NCBI RefSeq assembly: GCF_946151075.1
Contig: NZ_CAMGZB010000001.1
Span: 2,222,001-2,286,000 of the forward strand
Direction of reading: 5' to 3'
Source: Neobacillus sp. Marseille-Q6967
GTDB lineage: Bacteria; Bacillota; Bacilli; Bacillales; Cytobacillaceae
DNA length: 64,000 nt
A model generated the notes under the pieces. It had not been told where the DNA came from and did no database searches. It saw only the letters and a program-made list of their open reading frames with translations. Numbering within the stretch: position 1 is the stretch's first letter; every line of letters starts with the position of its first letter. The position numbers and the translations under genes were made by a program. Positions 42,904 through 53,769 of the stretch are shown here, one piece after another.

Positions 42904-43040
42904 TTGTCTTAAATCAGCTTTATGGTTGAGATAAATGAAGGCACGATGCCAAATAATATGGCTGTAGGATATTATACCTATATTAAAAAAAGGGGGTTAT
43001 AAATCGGAGTTTTGAAGTTTATTGAGTAACTTAAAAGGGT
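42904..43040 (+). other. unassigned, probably transcribed stretch before a strong terminator
   Basis: No gene is recognised. A 26-codon frame from the ATG at 42923 (start MVEINEGTMPNNMAV) lacks a ribosome binding site. Because a strong plus-strand terminator follows, a small RNA or leader may be made here. Confidence 0.3.
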
Positions 43041-43080
43041 GACCACGTAAGGCATCTCGTCCTTACGTGGTCTTTTTTTT
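43041..43080 (+). terminator. strong intrinsic terminator
   Basis: GACCACGTAAGG and CCTTACGTGGTC form a perfect 12-base stem followed by eight T on the plus strand. On the minus strand the hairpin follows the DUF421 gene, but its T run there is poor. Confidence 0.88.
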
Positions 43081-43783
43081 ACTTATAAAGAAATACTTTT
43101 AGATTATCCTTTTGATCAATAGTTGCGAGCAGAACATTATTAACATCTGTCCGATAAGATTTTTCTATTCTTTGGACAATCCAGCCTTCTTCTTTGTTTA
43201 TTTGCTTCAATTCTTGAATATCTATCTTACCCTCTTTAATAATGGTCCTAGGGTAGTCAAAAGGCTCAATTTCCATTTGGTAGATTTCTGGGGTAACCGG
43301 CATATATTTAGGATGCAAAAATACCGATAATTTCCCTTCAGGTTCCCACAAGGCTAACGCTACTTTTGAAACATCTTCAACTTTGTCCTGCCTTAATTCC
43401 TCCAACAAAACATCAATTGAAATTCTCGCCTTTTTCAAGCCCTTATAAATAATTTCACCGTCTTTAATGATTAATATGGGCGAAGCATTAACAAGCTTTC
43501 GTACTGCGGGCCATTTTAAAATGCAATAAATACAAATCAAATATAAAACAAGCAATACGATCGTGGTCGTAATCGATCCTTTTAACCCCAATTGTTCATC
43601 AGATAAAGGATGTGCAATGATGTTTCCAATCACCAGCGCCATGACAAAATCAAGAAGTCTTAATTGAGAAATGGCTCGCTGTCCCATAATCCTTGCAACA
43701 ATGACTAAGAAGAAAAAGGCAATGACTGCGCGAAGAGCCCACTCGATTGTTGTAAGTGATTCCTGACTTTGAAAGAAATCCAT
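43079..43783 (-). CDS. DUF421 / YetF-like membrane protein
   Basis: 234 residues from the ATG at 43783, preceded by AAGGATGTG; the frame is open 15 codons further. Three N-terminal membrane segments (WALRAVIAFFFLVIVARIMG, LLDFVMALVIGNIIAHPLS, TTTIVLLVLYLICIYCIL) precede a soluble domain with the family pattern LIIKDGEIIYKGLKKARISIDVLLEELR. Such proteins are common in Bacillus and some are spore-associated, but their function is not established. It lies 28 bases behind the lactonase gene on the same strand. Confidence 0.85.
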   Translation of the reverse strand: MDFFQSQESLTTIEWALRAVIAFFFLVIVARIMGQRAISQLRLLDFVMALVIGNIIAHPLSDEQLGLKGSITTTIVLLVLYLICIYCILKWPAVRKLVNASPILIIKDGEIIYKGLKKARISIDVLLEELRQDKVEDVSKVALALWEPEGKLSVFLHPKYMPVTPEIYQMEIEPFDYPRTIIKEGKIDIQELKQINKEEGWIVQRIEKSYRTDVNNVLLATIDQKDNLKVFLYK

Positions 43784-43811
43784 CGAAGACACATCCTTAA
43801 TCAAATATTGA

Positions 43812-44858
43812 TTACAGGAACTTAACACAAACCGGATCCGGTACAGTAATGTCCGATTCTAAAAGCGTTAATTTTCCCGTCCCTTCATCTCTTGAGAATA
43901 GAACTAAATTACTGGATTCTTGGTTAGAAGCAACCAAAAACTTTTCGGTTGGGTCCAATACAAAATCCCGCGGCCAATCTCCTTCTGTCGAAACATGTTC
44001 TACGAAACTTAGTTCACCTGTCTGCTGTTCAACACGGAATACGGCAATGCTGTTATGTCCGCGGTTGCCAGCATATACAAATCGGCCGTCTGATGAAATG
44101 TGGATGGCACTTCCTTGGTTATTTTCTGTAAAACCAGATGGAAGAGTAGAAATATATTGCTGCTCTGTAAAATGTCCATTTTCATCATGATATTTTAATA
44201 CGATGACCTCTGAACTAAATTCGGTCATGATATAAGCAAAAATTCCGTTTGGATGGAACGTAATGTGACGCGGACCGCTTCCTCCCTTTAACGGTAAAAG
44301 GTTCACTTTTTCCAGTGTGGCATCTTCTTTTACCTTATAAGTAATAAGGGCATCGATTCCAAGTTCTATAACAACAAGATATTTCTCATCAGGAGTAAGA
44401 CCTGCATAGTGGGTATGTGGTTTGTCCTGTCTTGGGTCTGGACCAGCAGGGCCTTCATGCTTAATAACAGAGGCTGCCGGTAAAACGGAACCGTCCTCTT
44501 TAAGTAAATGGGATTCAACAGAACCTCGATGATAATTAGCACTGAATACATACCGGTTATTATTGTCTACACTCACGTGACATGGAGGTGATCCTGCTAA
44601 AACTTCACTGTTAATAAAATTAAGCTTGCCTTCATTATCCACAGCAAAAGCAGCAACTCCGCCGTTATCTCCTTCTTTTGTCACCGCATAAAGGTATTTA
44701 CGGTCATCGCTAAGATTTAAGTATGTAGGGTTTTCTAATTCCGCTGCCACTTCAACATTGGTTATTTTTCCTTCAGCGGTATTTAAAGAGAACTTATAAA
44801 TTCCCTTACTGTCCCCTTTTGTGTAAGTTCCGACATAGCCGGTATAGGTGTTTGTCAT
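43812..44858 (-). CDS. pgl: 6-phosphogluconolactonase family beta-propeller (YkgB-like)
   Basis: 348 residues of the seven-bladed lactonase family: start TYTGYVGTYTKGDSKGIYKF, then LSDDRKYLYAVT, GPDPRQDKPHTHYAGLTPD, GSGPRHITFHPNG and DWPRDFVLDPTEKFLVASN. It hydrolyses 6-phosphogluconolactone in the oxidative pentose phosphate pathway. It is divergent from licR with about 155 bases between, and followed by the DUF421 gene. Confidence 0.9.
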   Translation of the reverse strand: MTNTYTGYVGTYTKGDSKGIYKFSLNTAEGKITNVEVAAELENPTYLNLSDDRKYLYAVTKEGDNGGVAAFAVDNEGKLNFINSEVLAGSPPCHVSVDNNNRYVFSANYHRGSVESHLLKEDGSVLPAASVIKHEGPAGPDPRQDKPHTHYAGLTPDEKYLVVIELGIDALITYKVKEDATLEKVNLLPLKGGSGPRHITFHPNGIFAYIMTEFSSEVIVLKYHDENGHFTEQQYISTLPSGFTENNQGSAIHISSDGRFVYAGNRGHNSIAVFRVEQQTGELSFVEHVSTEGDWPRDFVLDPTEKFLVASNQESSNLVLFSRDEGTGKLTLLESDITVPDPVCVKFL

Positions 44859-45015
44859 AATCTAATCTCCTTATTTAAAAAATTGTGTACATATTATAAT
44901 ATCCTATATAAAAATTAAATTGATTCAAGCAAAAAGATTATGAATGTTTTATCAAATAGTTATTTAGTATGATAAAATAGTTACCAGCCACTAGTGTCAG
45001 AAAGCGGGGAATGAG

Positions 45016-46941
45016 ATGTTAAATACTCGAATGACTGTTATAATCAGAGAATTAATGAAAACGGAAACACCTGTTACGAGTGAGTATTTGGCAAAAGTGC
45101 TGGATGTAACTTCTAGAACAGTTCGAAATGATATAAAAGAACTGGAGTCCATTGTGGCAAACTTTGGCGGTTCGATAAAGTCAATAAGAGGGACAGGCTA
45201 TCAACTTCTTGTCCATGATGACCAGTTATTCCGCCATCTTCTGCAGGAAATAACCGACAAAGATAAAGAGAAGGATGGGGATATTCCTACCTTGCCCGAA
45301 GAGAGGGTTCATTATCTATTGACACGTCTTTTATTCGCTGAAGGGTATGTAAAGCTTGAAGACATGGCTGATGAATTATTTATTAGTAGATCCACCATTC
45401 AAAATGATTTGCGGGATGTAAAAGATATCTTCAGTAAATATGGAATAAAGCTGGATAAGCGTCCGAATTTCGGCTTGAAGGTAATGGGTGAAGAATTTCA
45501 GCTGCGGTTGTGTATGGCCGAACATATCTTTAAGAATGTCGATACCGAGGAGATAGAAGCGTCCACACTGTATTCAGAGGAATCATTAAATATCATTCGT
45601 AAAATTATCATAGAACAAATTAAAGTGCATCATATCGTTCTTTCGGATATTGGTTTAAATAATTTAGTTATTCATATTGCGATTGCGTTTAATCGTATAA
45701 AGAATCAAAAATATATTACGTTATATCCAAAGGATTTAATGAATTTAAAAGATCAGAAACAATATCAGGTGGCAGAAGAAATTGTAGTGGAACTTGAAAA
45801 GGAACTGGGAGTTAATTTTCCTGAAACAGAGGTTGCCTACATTACCATCCATTTACTTGGGACAAAAATGATAACTGAACTTCATTTAAATGTAAATGAG
45901 ATCCAAGGGATGATTGAGCAAACGATCTATCAGACTGTCAATAAAATGCTCGAGACCATCGATAAGGAGCTCCAGTTAAACATAAAGGATGACCAAGAAT
46001 TATTTGTGGCTCTCTGCCTTCATTTAAAACCCGCTATTCACCGGCTGCGTTATGGGATTGATTTGCCTAATCCATTACTGGATGACATTAAATCGAAATA
46101 TCCTCACGCCTTTCAGGCAGCGATTATTGCTGGAATGGTTTTAAAGCGGGAACTTGAAGTAGACATTCATGAAAATGAATTGGGTTATCTTGCTCTCCAT
46201 CTTGGTGCTGCAATGGAAAATAAGAAACTGGCTAATCAATCGAAGAAATGTATGATTGTGTGTGCATCAGGCGTAGGTAGTGCCAGACTGTTAGCATCCA
46301 AAATTCAGTCAAAGTTTGGTTCAAAGGTCGAAATTATCGGTACAACGGACTATTATAAAATTAACCAAATTCCTTTCCATAACATCGATTTTCTTATCAG
46401 TACGATCCCGATTTCCTTGAACTTGCCATTACCTGTTATTCATGTGAATACCATACTTGGCGGTTCAGATTTGGAGAAAATTGAAAAGCTTCTATTGGAC
46501 GGCGGTAAACCGAAATTTAAGTACATTCGGGAAGAATTAGTCTTCCTTCAAAAGGATTTTGAAACGAGAGAGGAAGTACTCCAATTTTTAGCCGATCAAG
46601 CACAGGCTTTGGGGCTGGTAAATGAACAGTTTTTACCTAGTGTTTTTGAGCGAGAAACATTTTCACCAACGAGCTATGGAAATTTTGTTGCGATCCCTCA
46701 TCCAATTTCACCATTGACAGATACGACCTTCTGGGCAATTTGTACGTTACAAAAACCAATTGAATGGGGAGATAAACGAGTCCAGTTTGTATGTTTGTTA
46801 AATGTTGAGAAAGATAGTACGGAAGAACTTCAGGTCATGTATGACCAGCTAGTGAAAATAATTGACAACAGCCAATTGGTGCAGCAGTTAATTAAATGTA
46901 AAACCTATAAAGAATTTACCGCCGTATTTCAAAAAGAGTAA
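45016..46941 (+). CDS. licR: PRD-containing transcriptional activator (LicR/MtlR type)
   Basis: 641 residues. Two N-terminal helix-turn-helix regions ([23 protein letters not shown] and [22 protein letters not shown]) are followed by two PTS regulation domains with conserved histidines. Then come an EIIB-like domain ([15 protein letters not shown]) and an EIIA-like domain ([11 protein letters not shown]). LicR-type activators are controlled by phosphorylation through HPr and their cognate EIIB. Its operon ends with an extra EIIB gene, and the licBCAH-like operon follows. Confidence 0.92.
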   Translation: MLNTRMTVIIRELMKTETPVTSEYLAKVLDVTSRTVRNDIKELESIVANFGGSIKSIRGTGYQLLVHDDQLFRHLLQEITDKDKEKDGDIPTLPEERVHYLLTRLLFAEGYVKLEDMADELFISRSTIQNDLRDVKDIFSKYGIKLDKRPNFGLKVMGEEFQLRLCMAEHIFKNVDTEEIEASTLYSEESLNIIRKIIIEQIKVHHIVLSDIGLNNLVIHIAIAFNRIKNQKYITLYPKDLMNLKDQKQYQVAEEIVVELEKELGVNFPETEVAYITIHLLGTKMITELHLNVNEIQGMIEQTIYQTVNKMLETIDKELQLNIKDDQELFVALCLHLKPAIHRLRYGIDLPNPLLDDIKSKYPHAFQAAIIAGMVLKRELEVDIHENELGYLALHLGAAMENKKLANQSKKCMIVCASGVGSARLLASKIQSKFGSKVEIIGTTDYYKINQIPFHNIDFLISTIPISLNLPLPVIHVNTILGGSDLEKIEKLLLDGGKPKFKYIREELVFLQKDFETREEVLQFLADQAQALGLVNEQFLPSVFERETFSPTSYGNFVAIPHPISPLTDTTFWAICTLQKPIEWGDKRVQFVCLLNVEKDSTEELQVMYDQLVKIIDNSQLVQQLIKCKTYKEFTAVFQKE

Positions 46942-46957
46942 TCCCAGGAGTATAAAA

Positions 46958-47284
46958 ATGAATATTTTATTATGTTGTTGCGTTGGAATGTCAACCAGTT
47001 TATTAGTATCTAAAATGAAAAAAAGTGCTATCGAGCAGGGGATTGAATGTAAAATATGGGCAGTACCAGCTGATACTGTGATTAAACAAATTGATCAGGC
47101 AGATGTGATTTTATTAGGACCACAAGTTCGGTTTATGTTAAAAGACATGCGTAAGTTATGTTTAGCAAAAGGAGTACCTATTGAAGTAATTGACACCGTT
47201 CAATACGGAACCTTTAATGGTCAAGAGGTATTGAAATTAGCTAAACAACTCCACTATTCTAATAGAAAAGATGAGCTCAAGTAG
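46958..47284 (+). CDS. PTS lactose/cellobiose-type EIIB component (regulator-linked copy)
   Basis: 108 residues. The phosphocysteine loop is [17 protein letters not shown], and [16 protein letters not shown] is typical of EIIB(cel). It lies 16 bases after licR and ahead of a terminator, so it is expressed with the regulator rather than with the permease. It differs from the second EIIB at 47493 throughout but is clearly a paralogue. It could be a dedicated signal partner for LicR (inference). Confidence 0.88.
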   Translation: MNILLCCCVGMSTSLLVSKMKKSAIEQGIECKIWAVPADTVIKQIDQADVILLGPQVRFMLKDMRKLCLAKGVPIEVIDTVQYGTFNGQEVLKLAKQLHYSNRKDELK

Positions 47285-47299
47285 CCCATCTTTTTTTTT
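47267..47299 (+). terminator. intrinsic terminator after licR-EIIB
   Basis: GATGAGCT and AGCCCATC pair around CAAGT, followed by nine T. Confidence 0.82.
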
Positions 47300-47317
47300 G
47301 TACACAGAATTTTTTAA

Positions 47318-47373
47318 TAAAGCGTTTCCGTTTTGTAACGGAAAAAGGATGTGTGTAAATGAAAACGCTTTTA
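47318..47373 (+). promoter_or_regulatory. CcpA (cre) sites before the lic operon
   Basis: ATGAAAACGCTTTTA (47359-47373) fits the cre consensus, and TAAAGCGTTTCC (47318-47329) is a second cre-like core in the opposite orientation. TTGTAA (47334-47339) with a 17-base spacer to TAAATG could be the promoter, overlapping the cre site. Glucose repression of the operon is expected. Confidence 0.65.
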
Positions 47374-47492
47374 AACTAGAATGAAAATATCAAGAGAGGA
47401 CATTAAAAGAAGTTAATGAAGAGAAGTTTAAAATCAGAAAGATTATCTTCTCTTGGAAAAATAATAAATCACTTTTTTAGGGGGCAACACTA

Positions 47493-47801
47493 ATGAACAT
47501 TCTATTATGTTGTGCAGCAGGTATGTCAACAAGCCTTTTAGTAACAAAAATGGAAGCGGCTGCAAAAGAACAAGGCATTGAAGCAAAAATTTGGGCAGAA
47601 AGTGCAGATGCAGTAAAAAGCCATATCGATCAAGCTGATGTATTATTGCTTGGACCACAAGTTCGTTATTTACTTCCTCAAATGAAAAAGTTAGGCGAAG
47701 AAAAGAACGTTCCAGTTGATGCTATTAACCCTGTTCATTATGGAATGTGCAATGGTCCTGAAGTTTTAAAAACGGCATTGAATCTTATTAACAGTAAATA
47801 G
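47493..47801 (+). CDS. licB: PTS lichenan/cellobiose EIIB component
   Basis: 102 residues. The active-site loop [17 protein letters not shown] holds the phosphorylated cysteine; [18 protein letters not shown] follows. EIIB passes phosphate from EIIA to the sugar during uptake. It is the first gene of the B-C-A-H order that matches licBCAH of Bacillus subtilis, with 13 bases to the EIIC gene and AGGGGGC upstream. Confidence 0.93.
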   Translation: MNILLCCAAGMSTSLLVTKMEAAAKEQGIEAKIWAESADAVKSHIDQADVLLLGPQVRYLLPQMKKLGEEKNVPVDAINPVHYGMCNGPEVLKTALNLINSK

Positions 47802-47814
47802 GAGGAACTAAGAC

Positions 47815-49146
47815 ATGAACAAGTTTTTAGAGTTTCTAGAAAAATATTTCATGCCATTTGCAGGCAAATTAGCTGCACAAAGGCACTTAGGTGCTTTGAG
47901 AGATGGTATCATTTTAACAATGCCGATGATTATCATTGGATCTGTATTCCTAATCTTAGGTTATTTGCCGATTCCAGGATACGCGGATTTTATGGCCAAC
48001 ACGTTTGGTGATGCTTGGTTAGCAAAGCTTTCATACCCAGTTGATGCAACATTCAACATGATGGGATTAATCGCAGCATTTGGTATTGCCTATCGCCTTG
48101 CAGAAAGATATCAAATCGACGCTGTAACAGCAGGGGTAATTTCCCTTTGTGCATTCTTACTGGCAACACCATTTAATGTACCATTCACTCCAGAAGGTGC
48201 ATCTGAAGCATTAACCGTTGGCGGAGCCATTCCAGTTGCGCTGATGGGAAGTAAAGGATTATTCGTAGCTATTATAATCGCATTATTCTCAACTGAAGTA
48301 TATCGTTACATTTTGAAAAAAGATATCGTTATTAAAATGCCGGATGGAGTTCCTCCAGCAGTAAGTAAATCATTCGTTGCACTTATTCCAGGTTTTATTG
48401 TAGTAGCAATTGTTTGGATTATCCGTTTAGCAATTGAATACTTTGGTATTAACAGCATCCATGATGTTGTTACATTAGTACTTGGCAAGCCGCTAGGATT
48501 ATTAGGTGGAACACTTGCTGGATCCCTTGTAGCAGAAGCACTTGTTATCTTGCTTTGGTCAGCAGGTCTGCATGGTTCAAATATTGTTAGTGGTGTTTTA
48601 GGGCCAATCTGGTTAGCAAACACCGATGCCAACCGTATTGCTTTCCAAGCAGGAGAAGAACTTCCTAACATCATTACACAGCAATTCTTTGATGTTTTCA
48701 TTAACATCGGAGGATCAGGCGGTACATTAGCGTTAATGCTTATGATGGTATTTTTAGCAAAAAGCCGTCAGATGAAGGACTTAGGTAAGCTTGCCGCAGG
48801 TCCTGGGGTGTTTATGATCAATGAACCAATCATCTTTGGAATGCCAATCGTCATGAACCCATTATTAATCATTCCATTTTTCTTAGGACCAATGATGAGT
48901 GTTGTCCTCACATACTTAGCGATGGATTTTGGATTAGTTGCAAAACCTGCTGGTATTGCGATTCCATGGACAACACCTCCGATTATCGGCGGTTATCTAG
49001 CAACAGGCGGTCACATTTCAGGTGCCGTAATGCAATTAGTTAATATCGCAGTTTCATTCTTAATTTACTTCCCATTCTTTAGACTATGGGATCGTATGAA
49101 GCAAAAAGAAGAAAGCGGTTTTGAAACAGTTAATAAAGCGGGGTAA
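47815..49146 (+). CDS. licC: PTS lichenan/cellobiose permease EIIC
   Basis: 443 residues with about 10 membrane segments. It begins FLEKYFMPFAGKLAAQRHLGALRDGIILTMP, a hallmark of the lactose/cellobiose EIIC family, and includes FMINEPIIFGMPIVMNP, the sugar-binding loop. It imports beta-glucosides such as cellobiose while they are phosphorylated by EIIB. AGGAGG precedes the start. Confidence 0.94.
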   Translation: MNKFLEFLEKYFMPFAGKLAAQRHLGALRDGIILTMPMIIIGSVFLILGYLPIPGYADFMANTFGDAWLAKLSYPVDATFNMMGLIAAFGIAYRLAERYQIDAVTAGVISLCAFLLATPFNVPFTPEGASEALTVGGAIPVALMGSKGLFVAIIIALFSTEVYRYILKKDIVIKMPDGVPPAVSKSFVALIPGFIVVAIVWIIRLAIEYFGINSIHDVVTLVLGKPLGLLGGTLAGSLVAEALVILLWSAGLHGSNIVSGVLGPIWLANTDANRIAFQAGEELPNIITQQFFDVFINIGGSGGTLALMLMMVFLAKSRQMKDLGKLAAGPGVFMINEPIIFGMPIVMNPLLIIPFFLGPMMSVVLTYLAMDFGLVAKPAGIAIPWTTPPIIGGYLATGGHISGAVMQLVNIAVSFLIYFPFFRLWDRMKQKEESGFETVNKAG

Positions 49147-49172
49147 TTTAGCAAAATACAAACACTAAAAAT

Positions 49173-49200
49173 AAACCCCACTAATTCAAATGTGGGGTTT
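49173..49200 (+). promoter_or_regulatory. intercistronic hairpin between EIIC and EIIA
   Basis: AAACCCCAC and GTGGGGTTT form a perfect 9-base stem without a following T run, so more likely an mRNA-stabilising or processing element than a terminator. Confidence 0.6.
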
Positions 49201-49226
49201 ATCCATACAACAGGAGGAGATTTATA

Positions 49227-49541
49227 ATGACAGAAACATTAGAGACAGTTATTTTTCAAATTATTTTACATGGTGGAAACGGTAAAAGTTGTGCAATGGA
49301 GGCAATTGCAGCGGCAAAGCAGGGAGATTTTACAACTGCGCGTGAAAAGTTAAAAGAAGCTGGAGATGCTTTAAACGAAGCACATCATATTCAAACATCT
49401 TTAATCCAGGCTGAAGTACGCGGTGAAAAAACAGAAATCAGCCTTTTAATGGTTCACGCACAAGATCACCTAATGAATGCAATCACTATGAAAGATCTAG
49501 CAACTGAGTTTGTTGATTTATATGAAACTTTGAAAAAATAA
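49227..49541 (+). CDS. licA: PTS lichenan/cellobiose EIIA component
   Basis: 104 residues, all-helical EIIA(lac/cel). The phosphorylated His lies in [14 protein letters not shown], and [13 protein letters not shown] is conserved. It passes phosphate from HPr to EIIB. AGGAGG precedes the start; licH follows 25 bases later. Confidence 0.93.
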   Translation: MTETLETVIFQIILHGGNGKSCAMEAIAAAKQGDFTTAREKLKEAGDALNEAHHIQTSLIQAEVRGEKTEISLLMVHAQDHLMNAITMKDLATEFVDLYETLKK

Positions 49542-49566
49542 TGGCTGGGCAAGGGAGAGTAAATCC

Positions 49567-50895
49567 ATGAAAAAAGGCGTAAAGATTGTAACGATTGGCG
49601 GAGGTTCAAGTTATACACCTGAATTGGTTGAAGGATTTATTAAGCGTTATGATGAACTTCCAATCAGCGAGCTTTGGTTAGTAGATATTCCTGCTGGTGA
49701 AGAGAAACTTAATATTGTAGGTTCATTAGCCAAGCGGATGGTTGAAAAGGCAGGTCTTCCAATCGAAGTACACCTGACATTGGACCGCCGTGCAGCATTA
49801 AAAGATGCAGACTTTGTTACCACTCAATTCCGTGTAGGTTTATTAGATGCACGTGCTAAAGATGAGCGTATCCCGTTAAAATATAATGTGATTGGTCAAG
49901 AAACAAACGGTCCAGGCGGACTATTAAAAGGGTTAAGAACCATTCCTGTTATTTTAGAAATTTGCAAGGACATGGAAGAATTATGTCCTGACGCATGGCT
50001 CGTTAACTTTACCAATCCTGCGGGTATGGTAACAGAAGCAGTATTGCGTTACAGCAACATCAAAAAAGTGGTTGGTTTATGTAACGTCCCTGTCGGAATC
50101 CGAATGGGAATTGCGAAAGCACTTGAAGTTGAGCCGGAAAGGATTCAGGTTGATTTTGCCGGTCTGAACCATATGGTTTTCGGTTTAGACGTATACTTAG
50201 ACGGTGTCAGCATCATGGATGAAGTAATCGAAAAGATGGCCAATCCAGATACCTCTGTAACAATGAAAAATATTGTAAACCTTGGCTGGGAACCAGAATT
50301 CCTACAAGCATTAAAAGCAATTCCTTGTCCATATCACCGTTATTACTATAAGACAAAGGAAATGCTGGAGGAAGAATTAGAAGCTGCCAATACGGTGGGT
50401 ACTCGTGCTGAAGTTGTTAAGCAAGTTGAAGCAGAACTTTTTGAACTTTACAAAGACCAAGAGTTGGCAATTAAACCGCCTCAGCTTGAAAAACGCGGTG
50501 GAGCTTATTATAGTGATGCAGCTTGTAATTTAATTAACTCTATCTATAACGATAAGCGTGATATTCAGCCAGTCAATACGAGAAACAATGGTGCGATTGC
50601 CAGCATTGAAGATGATTCAGCAGTAGAAGTAAACTGTATTATCACAAAAGATGGCCCTAAGCCAATTTCTGTTGGTGATCTTCCAGTAGCGGTAAGAGGC
50701 CTTGTACAGCAAATTAAGTCATTTGAACGTGTTGGTGCAGAAGCAGCTGTAACAGGTGATTACAATACAGCACTTTTAGCAATGACAATCAATCCTTTGG
50801 TGCCTTCTGACAAGGTAGCAAAAGAGATTCTAGATGAAATGCTCGAAGCACATAAGGAATATCTTCCACAATTTTTTCAAACAGTTGAAGCTTAA
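49567..50895 (+). CDS. licH: 6-phospho-beta-glucosidase, GH4
   Basis: 442 residues. NAD- and metal-dependent GH4 enzyme: cofactor site TIGGGSSYTPELVEGF, QFRVGLLDARAKDERIPL, NFTNPAGMVTEAVLR, LCNVPVGIR (metal-binding Cys) and GLNHMVF. It splits 6-phospho-beta-glucosides from the PTS into glucose 6-phosphate and glucose. It is the last gene of the licBCAH order. Confidence 0.94.
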   Translation: MKKGVKIVTIGGGSSYTPELVEGFIKRYDELPISELWLVDIPAGEEKLNIVGSLAKRMVEKAGLPIEVHLTLDRRAALKDADFVTTQFRVGLLDARAKDERIPLKYNVIGQETNGPGGLLKGLRTIPVILEICKDMEELCPDAWLVNFTNPAGMVTEAVLRYSNIKKVVGLCNVPVGIRMGIAKALEVEPERIQVDFAGLNHMVFGLDVYLDGVSIMDEVIEKMANPDTSVTMKNIVNLGWEPEFLQALKAIPCPYHRYYYKTKEMLEEELEAANTVGTRAEVVKQVEAELFELYKDQELAIKPPQLEKRGGAYYSDAACNLINSIYNDKRDIQPVNTRNNGAIASIEDDSAVEVNCIITKDGPKPISVGDLPVAVRGLVQQIKSFERVGAEAAVTGDYNTALLAMTINPLVPSDKVAKEILDEMLEAHKEYLPQFFQTVEA

Positions 50896-50897
50896 TA

Positions 50898-50928
50898 AGA
50901 GTTCCGGTGAATGATTTCACCGGAACTT
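50898..50928 (+). terminator. hairpin after licH, no clear T run
   Basis: AGTTCCGGTGAA and TTCACCGGAACT form a perfect stem with a 4-base loop, followed by TACTTATTC. Weak terminator or mRNA stabiliser before the GH1 gene. Confidence 0.6.
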
Positions 50929-50950
50929 ACTTATTCTAAACATATTGTAA

Positions 50951-52411
<1,461 letters not shown>

Positions 52412-52436
52412 ATAAAATTACTTTAAATATACTCAT

Positions 52437-52473
52437 AAAAATCGCCCATTTCATTGAAATGGGCGATTTTTTT
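52437..52473 (+). terminator. strong intrinsic terminator after the GH1 gene
   Basis: AAAATCGCCCATTTC and GAAATGGGCGATTTT form a perfect stem with a short loop and are followed by T residues. Confidence 0.92.
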
Positions 52474-52500
52474 GGGATATCGAAAACTTTAAAACATGAA

Positions 52501-52544
52501 TTGACCTAGTTAATTCTTAAGGTTTATAATAAGGTTATCGGTAA
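52501..52544 (+). promoter_or_regulatory. promoter and possible LacI-family operator of the esterase gene
   Basis: TTGACC (52501-52506), 18 bases, TATAAT (52525-52530). TTATCGGTAA (52535-52544), a near-palindrome centred on CG as LacI-family operators are, lies at the start of transcription. The LacI regulator gene is 1.2 kb downstream. Confidence 0.55.
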
Positions 52545-52601
52545 AGTAATAAATTAAGAAGATAGATACATAGATTAATTGTTTTGAAGGAGGTTTATAA
52601 A

Positions 52602-53570
52602 ATGAAATTTGATATGCCTTTGCATGAGTTAAAAGAGTACATGGGAACAAATCCAAAGCCGCATGATTTTGATGAGTTTTGGGAAAAAGGATTACAGGAA
52701 CTGAGCCTACAGTCGTTGGATTATGAGCTAGTACCTGCAACTTTCACTAGCAAGGTTGCTGAATGCTATGATCTTTATTTTATAGGTATCGGCGGTGCCA
52801 GAATCCATTGTCAGCTTGTAAGACCAAAGAATCAAACAGGAAAAGGTCCAGGACTTGTGCAGTTTCATGGCTATCATGTCAGCAGCGGAGATTGGGTGGA
52901 TAAGCTCGGATATGCAGCTGAAGGATTTACCATTTTAGCAATGGACTGCCGGGGGCAAGGTGGATTATCTGTTGATAATAGTCAAGTAAAAGGTACAACC
53001 TTAAAAGGACATATTATCCGGGGTATAGAAGAGGATAACCCCGAAAAACTTTACTATCGTAATGTATTCCTGGATACCGTTCAAGCGGCCAGAATATTAT
53101 TCTCGATGGATAACCTAGATTCTAATAGAGTCGGGGTTCATGGTGCTTCGCAAGGAGGAGCATTAGCCATTGTTTGTTCTGCATTAGAACCTAGAATTAA
53201 GAAAACAGTTGCGGTATATCCATTTCTCTCCGACTACAGACGGGCCTGGGATCTTGATATTGCTAATTCTGCTTATGAGGAAATCCACTATTATTTCAAG
53301 TTTATTGATCCGAATCATGAACGGGAAGAAGAGTTGTTTAATAAGCTGGGCTATATTGATATTCAACATTTAGCAGACCGGGTAAAGGCGGAAGTGTTAT
53401 GGGCAGTTGGTATGGAAGACAATATTTGCCCGCCGTCCACACAATTTGCTGCTTATAATAAAATTCAATCACCAAAGAAGATGATGGTTTTTTATGAGTA
53501 TGGACATGAATTTATTCGTACATTTGGTGACAAGATGCATTCATATTTTTCTGATCTATTAGATGATTAA
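52602..53570 (+). CDS. acetyl-xylan esterase / cephalosporin-C deacetylase family (Axe1)
   Basis: 322 residues, alpha/beta hydrolase of carbohydrate esterase family 7. GxSxG is seen as VHGASQGGALAIV (Ser near 180); MDCRGQGG, DTVQAARILFSMDNLDSNRVGVHG and the catalytic His in EYGHEF are in place. It removes acetyl groups from oligosaccharides inside the cell. The start at 52602 follows AAGGAGGT; an upstream frame extension of six codons is less likely. Confidence 0.91.
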   Translation: MKFDMPLHELKEYMGTNPKPHDFDEFWEKGLQELSLQSLDYELVPATFTSKVAECYDLYFIGIGGARIHCQLVRPKNQTGKGPGLVQFHGYHVSSGDWVDKLGYAAEGFTILAMDCRGQGGLSVDNSQVKGTTLKGHIIRGIEEDNPEKLYYRNVFLDTVQAARILFSMDNLDSNRVGVHGASQGGALAIVCSALEPRIKKTVAVYPFLSDYRRAWDLDIANSAYEEIHYYFKFIDPNHEREEELFNKLGYIDIQHLADRVKAEVLWAVGMEDNICPPSTQFAAYNKIQSPKKMMVFYEYGHEFIRTFGDKMHSYFSDLLDD

Positions 53571-53582
53571 TAGTAAACTATG

Positions 53583-53641
53583 AAAAAGGAACCGCTCCTA
53601 TTTGGTAGTCCCGTACTCCAGCAAAAAGGAGGGTTCCTTTT
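53583..53641 (+). terminator. intrinsic terminator after the esterase
   Basis: AAAAGGAACC-CTCC pairs with GGAG-GGTTCCTTTT around a long loop. Confidence 0.75.
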
Positions 53642-53769
53642 GCCGCTTACAATAGGAAAAAAGTCTTCCCTTAGTTTACAATACTATATACAATGATAAT
53701 ATAATTAGGTAATGAAACATTATTTTAAACTAATAAGTCCCTGTATGATATAGAATCGGAGGAATAAAC

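Noticed and set aside
42923..43003. 26-aa ORF as a gene
   Set aside because: No ribosome binding site, no recognisable motif, and the length is expected by chance.
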